DNA from: RBG-16-57-11 sp964503145
Lineage (GTDB): Bacteria > Chloroflexota > Anaerolineae > Anaerolineales > UBA4823
Direction of reading: 5' to 3'
Length of the DNA stretch: 64,000 bases
NCBI GenBank assembly: GCA_964503145.1
Contig: CAZCYV010000001.1
Location: 620,001-684,000, forward strand
Below are positions 25,236 through 33,317 of the stretch, in pieces. The notes beneath the pieces were generated by a model. It searched no databases, had not been told where the DNA came from, and saw only the letters and a program-made list of their open reading frames with translations. Made by a program: the position numbers and the translations under genes. Within the stretch, counting starts at the first letter, position 1; each line of letters begins with the position of its first letter.

Positions 25236-26402
25236 TTATTCCACCACCGTAAACTGGGTATAGTGATACACGATCTGCCCGGCCACCAGCCCAAAGGTGT
25301 CCTGGCCATCGCTGACCGCGCCGGCGCTGGAAGTCGCCGTCCAGGTGAAGTGGCGCGAGCCTTGCGTCCCGCCCTGCTCCGTCAGGGTGAAGGTCGCATT
25401 GGGCAGGATCTGATTGAAGAGCGCCTCATACCACAAATGGATGTCCGCTGCGCCCTGGACGGTGCGTTGCGGGGTGACGTGCACCCCGTTGCTGGCGTAG
25501 AGCATTGCCGCCTGGGCGGGGCTATGGGCGTTCAGGGCGGTGAAATAGCGCGTCACGATGTCCTGATTGGACGGGTCGATGGGCCAGTTGTAAGCGGCGA
25601 TAGCGTCCCACAGCGCCGGCAGATACTGGCGGGTATGCGCCCACTCCCAGAAATTGGCCGCGTCCATGTTCAGGGCGCGGGCGGTGTCCATGAACTCGAC
25701 CATCTCCGCCGGGGTGGGTTGCCAGCTCCCCTGCAGGTAGGCGGAGCCGGTGGGGATGATCGGGCGAAAAGGGGTGATGGCCTCGAATTCGCGCAAGCAG
25801 CGGGTGAGTTGATCGCCCGGGTTGTGCGCCCCTACCCAATATACCTGCGGCATGTTGATATCTACCCGCTCCAGGAAAGCCTGCCAGGGGAAGCTAGGGT
25901 GGTAGGTGGGGAAACGGAAGGAACTCAGGGCGACGGGAAAGGTGGGCAGGGCGGCGCGCAGGCGGCTCATGAACTGGCGGGCGGCGGCATCGCGGCCCGG
26001 CTCTTCGTACTGCGATTCGGCGTCGATCACGTAGCCATCCACGCCCAACTGCTGGACGCGCTGGATGGCGATATCTGCCTCGGCGTTCGGATCGTAGCCA
26101 TAGACGTAATGCCAGCCCCATACCTGGATGCCGCGGTTGCGCAGGGCGCTGAGCACTGGCGGCACCAGGTCGGCGCCAGTGGTGGGGTCCAGGTTATAGG
26201 CGTGGTCGCCATCGGCGATCTTGATCAGCGTATGCGTCAGCCCGGCCTGCACCGCCAGGTTGGCGATCGCCGAGGCGCTGCCGCCCTCGGTGCGGCGGAT
26301 TTGCCAGATGTAAAAACCTTTGCCTTGTAGCGCCAATGGAATGACCCTGTCAGGGATAACCATAAAAGCCTGCGGGCCACCAGGACCCGCAGGCCAGGTC
26401 AT
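25236..26402 (-). CDS. TIM-barrel glycoside-hydrolase-like protein with C-terminal NTF2/SnoaL-like domain
   Basis: 388 residues. Residues 25-285 resemble GH25/DUF-type TIM barrels found beside cell-wall genes: GFYIWQIRRTEGG, THTLIKIADGDHAYNL, IQVWGWHYVYGYDPNAEADI, VDGYVIDAESQYEE and INMPQVYWVGA, which read like successive barrel strands with acidic residues at strand ends. The last 110 residues (IVTRYFTALNAHSPAQAAML, HLWYEALFNQILPNATFTL, YHYTQFTVVE) form an NTF2/SnoaL-like cone. There is no signal peptide, which is odd for a wall enzyme. ATG follows the LytR stop directly (TAGATG). Substrate unknown. Confidence 0.65.
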   Translation of the reverse strand: MTWPAGPGGPQAFMVIPDRVIPLALQGKGFYIWQIRRTEGGSASAIANLAVQAGLTHTLIKIADGDHAYNLDPTTGADLVPPVLSALRNRGIQVWGWHYVYGYDPNAEADIAIQRVQQLGVDGYVIDAESQYEEPGRDAAARQFMSRLRAALPTFPVALSSFRFPTYHPSFPWQAFLERVDINMPQVYWVGAHNPGDQLTRCLREFEAITPFRPIIPTGSAYLQGSWQPTPAEMVEFMDTARALNMDAANFWEWAHTRQYLPALWDAIAAYNWPIDPSNQDIVTRYFTALNAHSPAQAAMLYASNGVHVTPQRTVQGAADIHLWYEALFNQILPNATFTLTEQGGTQGSRHFTWTATSSAGAVSDGQDTFGLVAGQIVYHYTQFTVVE

Positions 26403-27491
26403 CTATCTCAAATTCTGAGACTTTCGGATGATCTTCATCATCTGTTCCTGGTTCGGCACCAACACCATCGCCCCGCCGGGAGTGATGTAATCATAGACAT
26501 GGTTGTAGGTCAGGGCAAACTGGCGGATGTTGCGCGTCTCGGCGATCTTGGCGGCAAAGGGCAGCCATTTCAGGGCGTCCACCAGGGTGATGTCGGTCTT
26601 GACGCTGTCTTTGTACAGGTTGTAGAACTCCGGCGCGCGGCGCAGGGCGTCCATCGAGACCAGCTTGTCGAAGATGGCTTGCAGCACTTCCTGCTGGCGG
26701 CGGTTGCGGGCGATGTCGTTGGTGGTCTTGCGGGTGCGCACGTACCATAGCACCGTGTCGGCGTCCATGTGCACCTTGCCCTTGGGGATGGTGACCCAGT
26801 AGCCGGCGCGGTAGTCGGAGACCGCCTCGGCCACGTTCACATCCAGCCCGCCCAGGTTGTCGATGATCTTCTTGAAGGACGAGAACTCGATCAGGACGTA
26901 ATAATCGGGGGTGATGCCGAAGTTGTGCTTGAAGGTCTGCGCCAGCAGCTTGTACCCGCCGTGCGTCCAGGCGGTGTTGATGCGGTCCATCCCGTAGCCA
27001 GGAATGGTGATGTACAGGTCGCGGGGGAAGGAGGTGATATTCACCTGGCCCAGGTCGGAGTTCAGGGTCAGCAGGATGATGGTATCGGTGCGGAACTGGC
27101 GATCCCAGGGGCGGCGGTCGGCGCCCAGAAGCAGGATGTTAATCTGGCTGGGCAGGGCCTCCAGGGCCTGCTCGGCGGGCAGGCCGCCAGCGGGCAGGGT
27201 GATCTGCGGGGTGGGCGAGGCAGTGGGAGTGAACGAGGGGGCCAGGGGGACGCCCGGCTCTGGCGTGGCCTGCCCTGGCAGGGGAGTGGGCGGCAGCGGC
27301 TGGAAGGGGGTAGGCGTGGCAGTGGCGTCGGGCGGGGCCAGGACGTAGGTGGCGCGCAGGGTGCCTTGCAGCGCCACCGCCGACACCGGCGCGGCGGCGA
27401 CCAGCGGCGACCCACAGCCCGAGAGCAAGACGGCCAGCAAGGTGAAGAGCAAAAGCGCTGGGACAATGGAAAGGGTTGGGCGAGGCTTCAA
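26403..27491 (-). CDS. LytR-CpsA-Psr family lipoprotein (wall-polymer ligase)
   Basis: Attaches undecaprenyl-linked polymers to peptidoglycan outside the cell. About 362 residues from a TTG start at 27491 with GGAGGAG nine bases upstream; a longer open frame to 28112 overlaps the previous gene and is not used. The lipoprotein signal ends in LLSGCGSP. A Pro/Thr-rich linker follows (residues 50-100). The LCP core has INILLLGADRRPWDRQFRTD, QVNITSFPRDLYITIPGYG, INTAWTHGG, and the Arg motif YVRTRKTTNDIARNRRQQ that binds pyrophosphate. It lies in an envelope operon with LysM and TIM-barrel genes. Confidence 0.9.
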   Translation of the reverse strand: MKPRPTLSIVPALLLFTLLAVLLSGCGSPLVAAAPVSAVALQGTLRATYVLAPPDATATPTPFQPLPPTPLPGQATPEPGVPLAPSFTPTASPTPQITLPAGGLPAEQALEALPSQINILLLGADRRPWDRQFRTDTIILLTLNSDLGQVNITSFPRDLYITIPGYGMDRINTAWTHGGYKLLAQTFKHNFGITPDYYVLIEFSSFKKIIDNLGGLDVNVAEAVSDYRAGYWVTIPKGKVHMDADTVLWYVRTRKTTNDIARNRRQQEVLQAIFDKLVSMDALRRAPEFYNLYKDSVKTDITLVDALKWLPFAAKIAETRNIRQFALTYNHVYDYITPGGAMVLVPNQEQMMKIIRKSQNLR

Positions 27492-27526
27492 CGAAGTTCT
27501 CCTCCAGACGGCGAAGATCGAGACGA

Positions 27527-28360
27527 TTAGAGCGGCTGGCCGGGCGCCAGTGGCGTGGCGGGCGGCGGCGGGAGCGTCGGCTCCGGAGGCGGAGCAGTTG
27601 GCGGCGGCGGAGGCGGCTGCTGAGCGGTAGGCGGCGGGGGTGGCGGCTCCGTTGGTGGTGGACTGGTAGGCGGCGGAGGCTCCGTTGGTGGTGGACTGGT
27701 GGGCGGCGGAGGCTCCGTCGGCGGTGGACTGGTGGGCGGCGGCTGCGTCGGTGGCGGGCTGGTGGGCGGCGGTGGCGGCGGCAGCGTGGGCGGCGGAGGC
27801 TGTGTCGGTGGTGGGCTGGTGGGCGGCGGCTGCGTCGGCGGCGTGACCGGCGTGCGGGTGGGATACCACGGCGGTACAGTCGGGTAAGGGGTAGGATACA
27901 CTGGCGGGCGATAGGTGGGACGGGGACGCGGCGTGGGGGTGCGCGGCGGGGCCGGCGGCACATACAACTCGGAGTTCACCACCAGGCTCTCGGTCTTCAT
28001 ACAGTTGCCGGCCTTGAGCAGCGCCACACTGGTATCGTACAGGTGCGCCAGGGTGCGCAGAGTGTGCTCCGGGCGGACGATGATCTTGATCCAGCCCGCC
28101 GGGTGGACGCAAACGTTCGAGGTGGGCGTCAGGATGACCACTACCTCGCTGGGAGCCGACGGCGAAGCCTGCTGCGGCTCCGAGCCGGCCAGTTGCAGCA
28201 CCGGCTCGCCGCTGAAGAGCATTTCGCCCAGTGGGCCGGACGGCGCCTGCCCCAGCCGGTAACCGCTCTCCACCAGCGAGAGCGACAGGCTGCCCAGGAC
28301 GATGGCGCTGGAGAGCAGCGTCATGAACAAGCCCAGAAAGACCTGCCGCGGCCCGCTCAT
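27527..28360 (-). CDS. Membrane-anchored LysM-like protein with Pro/Thr repeat tail
   Basis: 277 residues. One N-terminal membrane segment (VFLGLFMTLLSSAIVLGSLS). Residues 85-135 resemble a LysM wall-binding module (IIVRPEHTLRTLAHLYDTSV, ALLKAGNCMKTESLVVNSEL, YVPPAP). From about residue 138 to the end it is almost wholly Pro, Thr and Ser, with PPTSPPPTEPPP-type units, likely a wall-spanning spacer. The start overlaps the histidine-kinase stop by ATGA, and the LytR gene starts 35 bases after its stop, so all belong to one operon. Function beyond wall contact is not visible. Confidence 0.7.
   Translation of the reverse strand: MSGPRQVFLGLFMTLLSSAIVLGSLSLSLVESGYRLGQAPSGPLGEMLFSGEPVLQLAGSEPQQASPSAPSEVVVILTPTSNVCVHPAGWIKIIVRPEHTLRTLAHLYDTSVALLKAGNCMKTESLVVNSELYVPPAPPRTPTPRPRPTYRPPVYPTPYPTVPPWYPTRTPVTPPTQPPPTSPPPTQPPPPTLPPPPPPTSPPPTQPPPTSPPPTEPPPPTSPPPTEPPPPTSPPPTEPPPPPPTAQQPPPPPPTAPPPEPTLPPPPATPLAPGQPL
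27640..27840. repeat. In-frame tandem repeats, about 33 bases, encoding Pro/Thr units
   Basis: Successive copies of a GGCTCCGTTGGTGGTGGACT-type unit with a GGTGGGCGGCGGA-type end occur about six times with small changes. On the minus strand they encode PPPTEPPPPTS-like units. Unit lengths are multiples of three, so the copy number can vary without breaking the frame. Confidence 0.7.
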
Positions 28361-30729
28361 CGATTCTCGCCCCGACCGTTGCCGCCTTCGAACAGCTTCT
28401 TCACCGGCAGCAGGACGCTGAAGATGGCACCGTTGCCCGGGTCGCTATCCACCCAGGCGCGCCCGCCCAGGGCTTCGACCAGGGTCTTCATGCGGGAAAG
28501 CTCTGCGCCCGAAGCGCCCAGGCCCTGGATCGAGCCTGCCGCGGATTGCAGCGAAAAAACGTGAAGCATATCTTGCGGGGCGATGCCGCCGCCGCTGTCG
28601 GCCACCTGCACCAACACATAATCCAGATCGCTATCCGAGGTTTCCAGGCGCGCCTTGACCCGCACGCTCCCGCCCTGAGGAGAAGCGGCGCCGGCGTTGC
28701 TAAGCAACTGACCGAAGACCTTTTTCAGCGCGTGGCGGTCGGTGTTGATCAACAGGGGCTGTTGGGGCAGGTCGAGGTTAAGCGAGATGCGCTTCTCGTG
28801 CAGAGCGCGGTTGCTCTCGGCGACGGCGCGCTGCAATACCTGGGCGACATCCACTTCTTCGAACTCCAGATGCGCCGCGCTGCTTTCCGGCGAAGCCACC
28901 TGCATCAGGTCGTCCAGCAGGCGGCTGATGCGTTCGACAGAGATGCGCATGCGCTCCAGGTATTTGCGCTGGTTGGCGCCCAAGATGCCGATGGTCTCGC
29001 CGAGCAGAAAATCGATGTAGCCGGAGATCGAAGCCAGCGGCTGGCGCATATCCTGGGCGATGGCCGCAATCGATTCGAGCTGCGCGCCGGTCGAGGCTGC
29101 TTCGGGTTGCGAAAGCTTCAACGCAGTGATCTTTTCTTCGGCCTCGCCGAGCGATTGGCGCAGCAGAGCGATCTCCTCCAGCGCCAGGCGCAGCTCTCCG
29201 CCCAGGGCCTGGGTCTTCTCGGCCAGCGATTTTTCGGCCAGCAGGGCGGCCTGTTTGAGTTGCTCGTTCTCAGCGCGCAAATCGGCCAGGGCCTGCTGGG
29301 CCGCCTGGTGCGCGGCGCTGATCCCAGCCAGGGCGACCAGTTGTTGATGGTCACGCTGGCTGTTTTCCTGCAGCACGGCAAGTTGATCGCGCAGCTTCTG
29401 CCGTTCTTCCGTCGCCTGTTGCGCCTGTTCCTGCGCCAGGCGCAGGTTTTGGCGCGTCTGAGCCAGGTCTTGCTTCAAGCCGATCATCTCCTGACTGCGT
29501 TGCAAGAACTGCACCAGCAATTTGCCCAAGATGCCCAGGGCGGCGGTCTCGCCGGGGTTCCAATCTTTGCCGGAAGCCGGCGAGAGCAACAGCAGGCCGG
29601 CGGTGGGCTGACCATCGGGGGCCAGCACTGGGGTGAGCAGCAGGTTGCCGGTCTTTTCCAGGCCCAGGGCCTGCGCCAGCGCAGCCAGGTCGGGGGCAGC
29701 GCTATCGCCGGGGAGGCGCCGGGCGCGCCCCATGCGCAGCGCCGAGGTCAGTGTGGGGAACTGACGACTGTCCAGGGGGGCGGGCTGCAGGTGGCGCTGG
29801 GCGTGGCGGTCGTAGGCGCTGCGGACAAAGATCTTGCCCTGCACATCGGGCGTGGAAAGCAGCAGGCAAAGGTCGGCCTCAAAGGTTCGAGACACCAATT
29901 CGGCGATGCCGCGAGCAAGCTGCTGCGAATCGCTCTCTGCGGCCAGCTTGTGCAGAGTCTGCCAGGTCTGCGGATCGCCGGGCAGGGCGGTTTCAGCGGG
30001 CGGAGCGGCGGCCGCCAGCGCCTGGGAGGCGGGCGGCGAAGGTTGCGTCGCGGCGACCGGGAAGCGCTGCCCAAGCAAGAACAGGAAGGGATAGGCGATC
30101 ATCTGGCACAGGCGCACGGCGATAGGGTAATCGCCGCCGGAGGGCGGGAGCAGCAGGTGCAGCCCGTTGCCCGTCGCCAGGCACAGGAACATGAACAGGC
30201 CATAGCCCCAGGCTTCAGGCTTGCGGGCGAGCAGGCTGAGCGCGCCAAACAAAAGGATCGCCAGGCCAATGAACTGCGCCGCCACATCCACCGGCAAGCG
30301 GTTGAAGGGCAGGTCAACCGGCTGCGTGGGCCACCATAGCGCGCCCATCACTGCTGCGGCGGCGGCCATCAGGCCCAGCAACAGGGTCCCGGCGTCTGCC
30401 AGGGGGGAGGGGTCTGGATAGCACCATAACCAGACGATCAGCACGATGCTCAACAGATAGAAGGCGCGATCCAGCGGCGGCAAGACCTGCTCACCGATCA
30501 GGAAAGCCTGCCAGGAGAGGCCAGAGATGGTGAACAGGATGAGTTGCAGCGTGAGCAGGACGCCCAGCCCCAGCAGCATGCGCTGGCGGCGCGCCGGTAC
30601 GCTGTGCGCCCCCTGGTTCAAGGCCAATTGTAGCGCGCCCGCAATGGAAAAGGACAGCACCAGGTGATAAGTCAGGCTGCCCGTCTCGGTCGATAGGAGC
30701 TTAAGAACCTGTTCCAGCCAATTGCCCAT
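28357..30729 (-). CDS. Histidine-kinase-like membrane protein with Gln in place of the phospho-acceptor His
   Basis: About 790 residues. Residues 1-230 hold seven or so membrane segments. A GAF-like domain follows (LASRTFEADLCLLLSTPD-like ELVSRTFEADLCLLLSTPDV), then a long coiled coil (about 385-530), a dimerisation domain and an ATPase domain with N box QLLSNAGAASP, G1 VADSGGGI and G2 GLGASGAELS. The H box, normally SHELRxPL, is AQDMRQPL: the His is Gln559, codon CAG at 29055-29053. ATP binding looks intact, so this may be a pseudokinase or signal relay. I chose ATG 30729 because ATG 30744 lies before the expected transcript start. Confidence 0.82.
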   Translation of the reverse strand: MGNWLEQVLKLLSTETGSLTYHLVLSFSIAGALQLALNQGAHSVPARRQRMLLGLGVLLTLQLILFTISGLSWQAFLIGEQVLPPLDRAFYLLSIVLIVWLWCYPDPSPLADAGTLLLGLMAAAAAVMGALWWPTQPVDLPFNRLPVDVAAQFIGLAILLFGALSLLARKPEAWGYGLFMFLCLATGNGLHLLLPPSGGDYPIAVRLCQMIAYPFLFLLGQRFPVAATQPSPPASQALAAAAPPAETALPGDPQTWQTLHKLAAESDSQQLARGIAELVSRTFEADLCLLLSTPDVQGKIFVRSAYDRHAQRHLQPAPLDSRQFPTLTSALRMGRARRLPGDSAAPDLAALAQALGLEKTGNLLLTPVLAPDGQPTAGLLLLSPASGKDWNPGETAALGILGKLLVQFLQRSQEMIGLKQDLAQTRQNLRLAQEQAQQATEERQKLRDQLAVLQENSQRDHQQLVALAGISAAHQAAQQALADLRAENEQLKQAALLAEKSLAEKTQALGGELRLALEEIALLRQSLGEAEEKITALKLSQPEAASTGAQLESIAAIAQDMRQPLASISGYIDFLLGETIGILGANQRKYLERMRISVERISRLLDDLMQVASPESSAAHLEFEEVDVAQVLQRAVAESNRALHEKRISLNLDLPQQPLLINTDRHALKKVFGQLLSNAGAASPQGGSVRVKARLETSDSDLDYVLVQVADSGGGIAPQDMLHVFSLQSAAGSIQGLGASGAELSRMKTLVEALGGRAWVDSDPGNGAIFSVLLPVKKLFEGGNGRGENR

Positions 30730-30746
30730 TGCCTTTTCTTGCATAC

Positions 30747-30775
30747 ATTATAGCATGTGCGACTTCTCACGGCAA
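30747..30775 (-). promoter_or_regulatory. Promoter of the envelope operon
   Basis: Minus strand: TTGCCG (30775-30770), 17-base spacer, TATAAT (30752-30747). Transcription would start near 30740, downstream of the ATG at 30744 and upstream of the ATG at 30729, which decides the start of the kinase-like gene. Confidence 0.65.
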
Positions 30776-30786
30776 AGAAATGCAGG

Positions 30787-30814
30787 TTGACAAAAATGAA
30801 ATTCGGGGTAAAAT
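30787..30814 (+). promoter_or_regulatory. Promoter of tRNA-Leu
   Basis: TTGACA (30787-30792), 16-base spacer, TAAAAT (30809-30814). The expected start near 30821 leaves a leader of about 17 bases before the mature tRNA. Confidence 0.7.
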
Positions 30815-30837
30815 AACCGGCGCAAGCGACCCTTTCA

Positions 30838-30921
<84 letters not shown>

Positions 30922-30927
30922 TCCACC

Positions 30928-30955
30928 AATGCGACGCATGGGCATGCGTCGCATT
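30928..30955 (+). terminator. Perfect 13-bp hairpin after tRNA-Leu
   Basis: AATGCGACGCATG and CATGCGTCGCATT are exact inverted repeats separated by GG, starting seven bases after the tRNA. The following TTGCTTT is only weakly T-rich, so it may terminate or mark the 3' end of the tRNA precursor. Confidence 0.55.
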
Positions 30956-31036
30956 TGCTTTCCCGCCGAGCGGTCGGTCCTTGCCGCGTGGCACAAGAAT
31001 TGCAGCAGGGTAACGATGAAACACATCCTAGAACAC

Positions 31037-31065
31037 TTGCGCGATTTTCAAGCTTAAGGTATGAT
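31037..31065 (+). promoter_or_regulatory. Promoter of the DivIC-like gene
   Basis: TTGCGC (31037-31042), 17-base spacer, TATGAT (31060-31065). Start expected near 31072, with GGAG before ATG 31108. Confidence 0.5.
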
Positions 31066-31107
31066 GAATAGCGTAGTGATCAGCGTCACTTTAGAGCGGA
31101 GTGCTCC

Positions 31108-31476
31108 ATGCGATACGTCGTAGTGGTCGTTTCATTGGTTTTGCTGGCCTACCTGGTGATGGAATTCAACAGCCGCACCGCGGAGTTGAACCGGTTGCGT
31201 GCCGAGCGCGAGGCGGTAAGCGCGCGGCTGGAGAGCAAGCAGGCGACCAAGGCGGCGTTGGAGGCGGAGATCGCCTACGCCACCTCGGACGCGGCGGCGA
31301 TCAAGTGGGGCTACGAGAACCACATGGCGCGCCCCGGCGATTATGTGGTCGTGCCAGTGCAAGCCCTGCAGGTCACGCCCACGCCGGCGCCGCGGCCGGT
31401 GATCACCACACCTGAGGTCAGCAACCTGCAGCGCTGGCTGTCGCTGTTCATCGACTCGCCTAACGCTGCGCCGTAA
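31108..31476 (+). CDS. DivIC/FtsB-like septum formation initiator protein
   Basis: 122 residues. One N-terminal membrane helix (VVVVVSLVLLAYLVMEF) is followed by a coiled coil (residues 22-60: LNRLRAEREAVSARLESKQ) and a short globular end with YENHMARPGDYVVVPVQAL, the DivIC-family motif where an Arg-Pro-Gly-Asp/Glu segment precedes a beta strand. Such proteins act in the divisome with FtsL and FtsQ/DivIB. A Pro/Thr tail ends the protein. It sits between two tRNA genes with its own promoter. Which of DivIC or FtsB it equals cannot be decided. Confidence 0.75.
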   Translation: MRYVVVVVSLVLLAYLVMEFNSRTAELNRLRAEREAVSARLESKQATKAALEAEIAYATSDAAAIKWGYENHMARPGDYVVVPVQALQVTPTPAPRPVITTPEVSNLQRWLSLFIDSPNAAP

Positions 31477-31510
31477 AGGGAAAAGGCGTGGAATCTCGCC
31501 TGCGGGTGGC

Positions 31511-31546
31511 TTGACGCTTCTCACGGGACGTGATAAAATCACGTCC
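31511..31546 (+). promoter_or_regulatory. Promoter of initiator tRNA with a palindrome over the -10 box
   Basis: TTGACG (31511-31516), 17-base spacer, TAAAAT (31534-31539). The inverted repeat GGACGTGAT-AAA-ATCACGTCC (31526-31546, 9 bp perfect arms) covers the -10, so a dimeric regulator bound there would block RNA polymerase. It could instead be a weak terminator of the preceding gene, but no T-run follows. Confidence 0.6.
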
Positions 31547-31588
31547 GCTCGACAGGCAGAACACGCCCGCTGAGCGCGCAGAATTTAC

Positions 31589-31660
31589 TGCGGGGTGGAG
31601 CAGTGGCAGCTCGTCGGGCTCATAACCCGAAGGTCCCCAGTTCGAATCTGGGCCCCGCTA
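31589..31660 (+). tRNA. Initiator tRNA-fMet (CAT)
   Basis: 72 bases without CCA. Anticodon arm TCGGG-CTCATAA-CCCGA gives CAT. Two initiator marks are present: position 1 (T) and its partner (T) do not pair, and the anticodon stem has three consecutive G-C pairs next to the loop. T-arm CCCAG-TTCGAAT-CTGGG is normal; the D-loop is slightly short. Confidence 0.93.
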
Positions 31661-31687
31661 CTCGGTCTTCGCAGCGCGAAACCCCTC

Positions 31688-31719
31688 GAAACCATAGCTC
31701 GATGAGCTATGGTTTCTTT
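31688..31719 (+). terminator. Rho-independent terminator after tRNA-fMet
   Basis: GAAACCATAGCTC (31688-31700) and GAGCTATGGTTTC (31704-31716) are exact inverted repeats around GAT, with TTT following. It starts 28 bases after the tRNA end. Confidence 0.7.
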
Positions 31720-31916
31720 GATGCCTCTGGCGGTGAAATATGGGTCAATTATCACCCTCCTTGATCAACCGTTATACTGAAAGGCAGGGCAGCCATCGTG
31801 CAGAGTAGCACCCGACCAGACAGCAGGCTCTTGCCGTTGGCCATAGCCATGATCGCTCATGTTCCGTTGAGCGGCGTCTTTCTCGCCGGAGATGAACCAG
31901 GTGAATGGAGCAGCCT

Positions 31917-32975
31917 ATGACCCGCATCCTCACCGTCGATCCTGATGCGCCGGAGACCGAGGCCATCGAACAGGCAGCCGCTGAAATCCTGGGCGGCCGG
32001 TTGGTGGCCTTCCCCACCGAAACCGTGTATGGTCTGGGCGCCAACTCTCTTGACTCGCAGGCGGTGGCGCGCATTTTCATCGCCAAAGGTCGTCCGGCGA
32101 CGGACCCGCTGATCGTCCACCTGGCTTCAGCGGACGACCTGCCCGGCGTAGCGCACTCTATTCCTCCAATCGTTCAGACCCTGTCGCGCACATTTTGGCC
32201 TGGCCCGCTCACGCTCATCCTCCCGAAACGGCCCGCTGTGCCCAAGAACGTCTCCGCCGGCCTGGAGACGGTGGCGGTGCGCGTCCCATCCAATCCGATT
32301 GCGCAAGCCTTGCTGCGCGCCTGCGGCGTGCCCATCGCAGCCCCCTCGGCCAACCGCTTCGGCAGCGTCAGCCCAACAACGGCGCAACACGTGCTTGCCG
32401 ACCTTGGCGATCTGGTCGATCTGATCCTCGACGGCGGCCCAACGCCGATCGGCGTCGAGTCGACGGTGTTGGATGTGACGAGGACGCCATGGATGATCCT
32501 CAGGCCGGGCGGAATCACCCGCGAAGCGCTTGAGGCGGTCATCGGGCCGGTAGCCGTGTACAGCGAGACCGCAAGAGAGCCTGTATCCCCCTCCATTTCA
32601 CAACCTTCCCCGGGCTTAATGGCCAAGCATTATGCCCCGCGCGCCGAACTCTGGTTGGTCATCCTGCCGACTATCGAAGAGGCCGTTGCGGATATAGCCC
32701 GGCTGGCGCGCCAGCACCTGACCGAGGGGCGGCAGGTGGGGCTGCTGCTCGCGGACGAAGATCGTCCGTTTTTCGACGATCTGCCCCTCAAGGTCTTTAC
32801 ACTGGGCTCTGCTGCTGACCTGGAAAGCGTTGCGCGCAACCTATATGCTGGCCTTCGCGCGCTGGATGAGCAAGGTGTCGAGGTCATTCTGGCGCGTGAT
32901 TTCGGCGAGCAGGGTTTAGGGCTGGCGATCCGCGACCGACTTCGCCGCGCCGCCAGCCGCGTTATAACGAAGTAA
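31917..32975 (+). CDS. L-threonylcarbamoyladenylate synthase (Sua5/YrdC/YwlC family)
   Basis: Makes threonylcarbamoyl-AMP from threonine, bicarbonate and ATP for the t6A37 modification of ANN-decoding tRNAs. 352 residues: YrdC domain first (GGRLVAFPTETVYGLGANS, the KGRPATDPLIVHL motif, SANRFGSVSPTTAQHV), then a linker ending SPGLMAKHYAPRAEL and a C-terminal Sua5 Rossmann-like domain. That makes it the long Sua5 type instead of short TsaC. An ATG at 31905 is in frame, but GGAG at 31907-31910 selects ATG 31917. It lies beside the initiator tRNA but on its own transcript. Confidence 0.92.
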   Translation: MTRILTVDPDAPETEAIEQAAAEILGGRLVAFPTETVYGLGANSLDSQAVARIFIAKGRPATDPLIVHLASADDLPGVAHSIPPIVQTLSRTFWPGPLTLILPKRPAVPKNVSAGLETVAVRVPSNPIAQALLRACGVPIAAPSANRFGSVSPTTAQHVLADLGDLVDLILDGGPTPIGVESTVLDVTRTPWMILRPGGITREALEAVIGPVAVYSETAREPVSPSISQPSPGLMAKHYAPRAELWLVILPTIEEAVADIARLARQHLTEGRQVGLLLADEDRPFFDDLPLKVFTLGSAADLESVARNLYAGLRALDEQGVEVILARDFGEQGLGLAIRDRLRRAASRVITK

Positions 32976-32999
32976 ACGTCATTTCTGAGAGGCGATTCA

Positions 33000-33299
33000 C
33001 TAAACCCATATTCTCCCATTCGCAGAGACCTGGTACGGCACCTCCAGGATAACGATCCCTGGGCGATTGATGAGCACCGAACGCAACAAGGTGGCCGTCT
33101 GCATGTGCAACAGCTTCTCCCACCAGGTCTGGTTGACGAATTCCGGTACCACGACGGTGATCGTCTCGCCGGGCTGGCGGGCGGCGTCGACTTTATCGAT
33201 GAAACGGAGCAGTGGTGCGATTATGGTGCAATAGGGAGATTCAAGAATCACCAGGCGGGTTCCGTTGGTGTAGTATGGAAAGATGGCGGAGTCTGACAA
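33000..33299 (-). pseudogene. C-terminal remnant of an APC-family amino-acid permease
   Basis: 99 codons from ATG. From residue 15 on it reads RLVILESPYCTIIAPLLRFI, DKVDAARQPGETITVVVPEF, VNQTWWEKLLHMQTATLLRS and INRPGIVILEVPYQV. This matches the cytoplasmic end of large (about 600-660 residue) APC permeases with a universal-stress-like tail. All membrane segments are missing. The first 14 residues are unrelated, so homology starts abruptly near 33257 and the adjacent FtsX gene begins 19 bases away. It is best read as a leftover of a deleted permease gene; a stand-alone domain cannot be ruled out. Confidence 0.65.
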
Positions 33300-33317
33300 A
33301 TCCGCCCTCTGGATAAC

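Noticed and set aside
24981..26330. Long plus-strand frame starting MSGLTRFLIN
   Set aside because: Most of it is antisense of the TIM-barrel/NTF2-like gene. The first 80 residues are not recognisable and no ribosome site precedes the ATG.
27640..27840. CRISPR-like spacing of repeats
   Set aside because: Repeats are contiguous coding units without spacers, inside a Pro/Thr-rich frame.
27489..28112. N-terminal extension of the LytR-type gene (frame open to 28112)
   Set aside because: It overlaps the LysM/Pro-rich gene out of frame; GGAGGAG and a lipoprotein signal place the start at TTG 27491.
28546..30339. Plus-strand frame of about 597 codons
   Set aside because: Antisense of the histidine-kinase-like gene; Gln/Arg/Gly-rich composition typical of GC-rich shadow frames.
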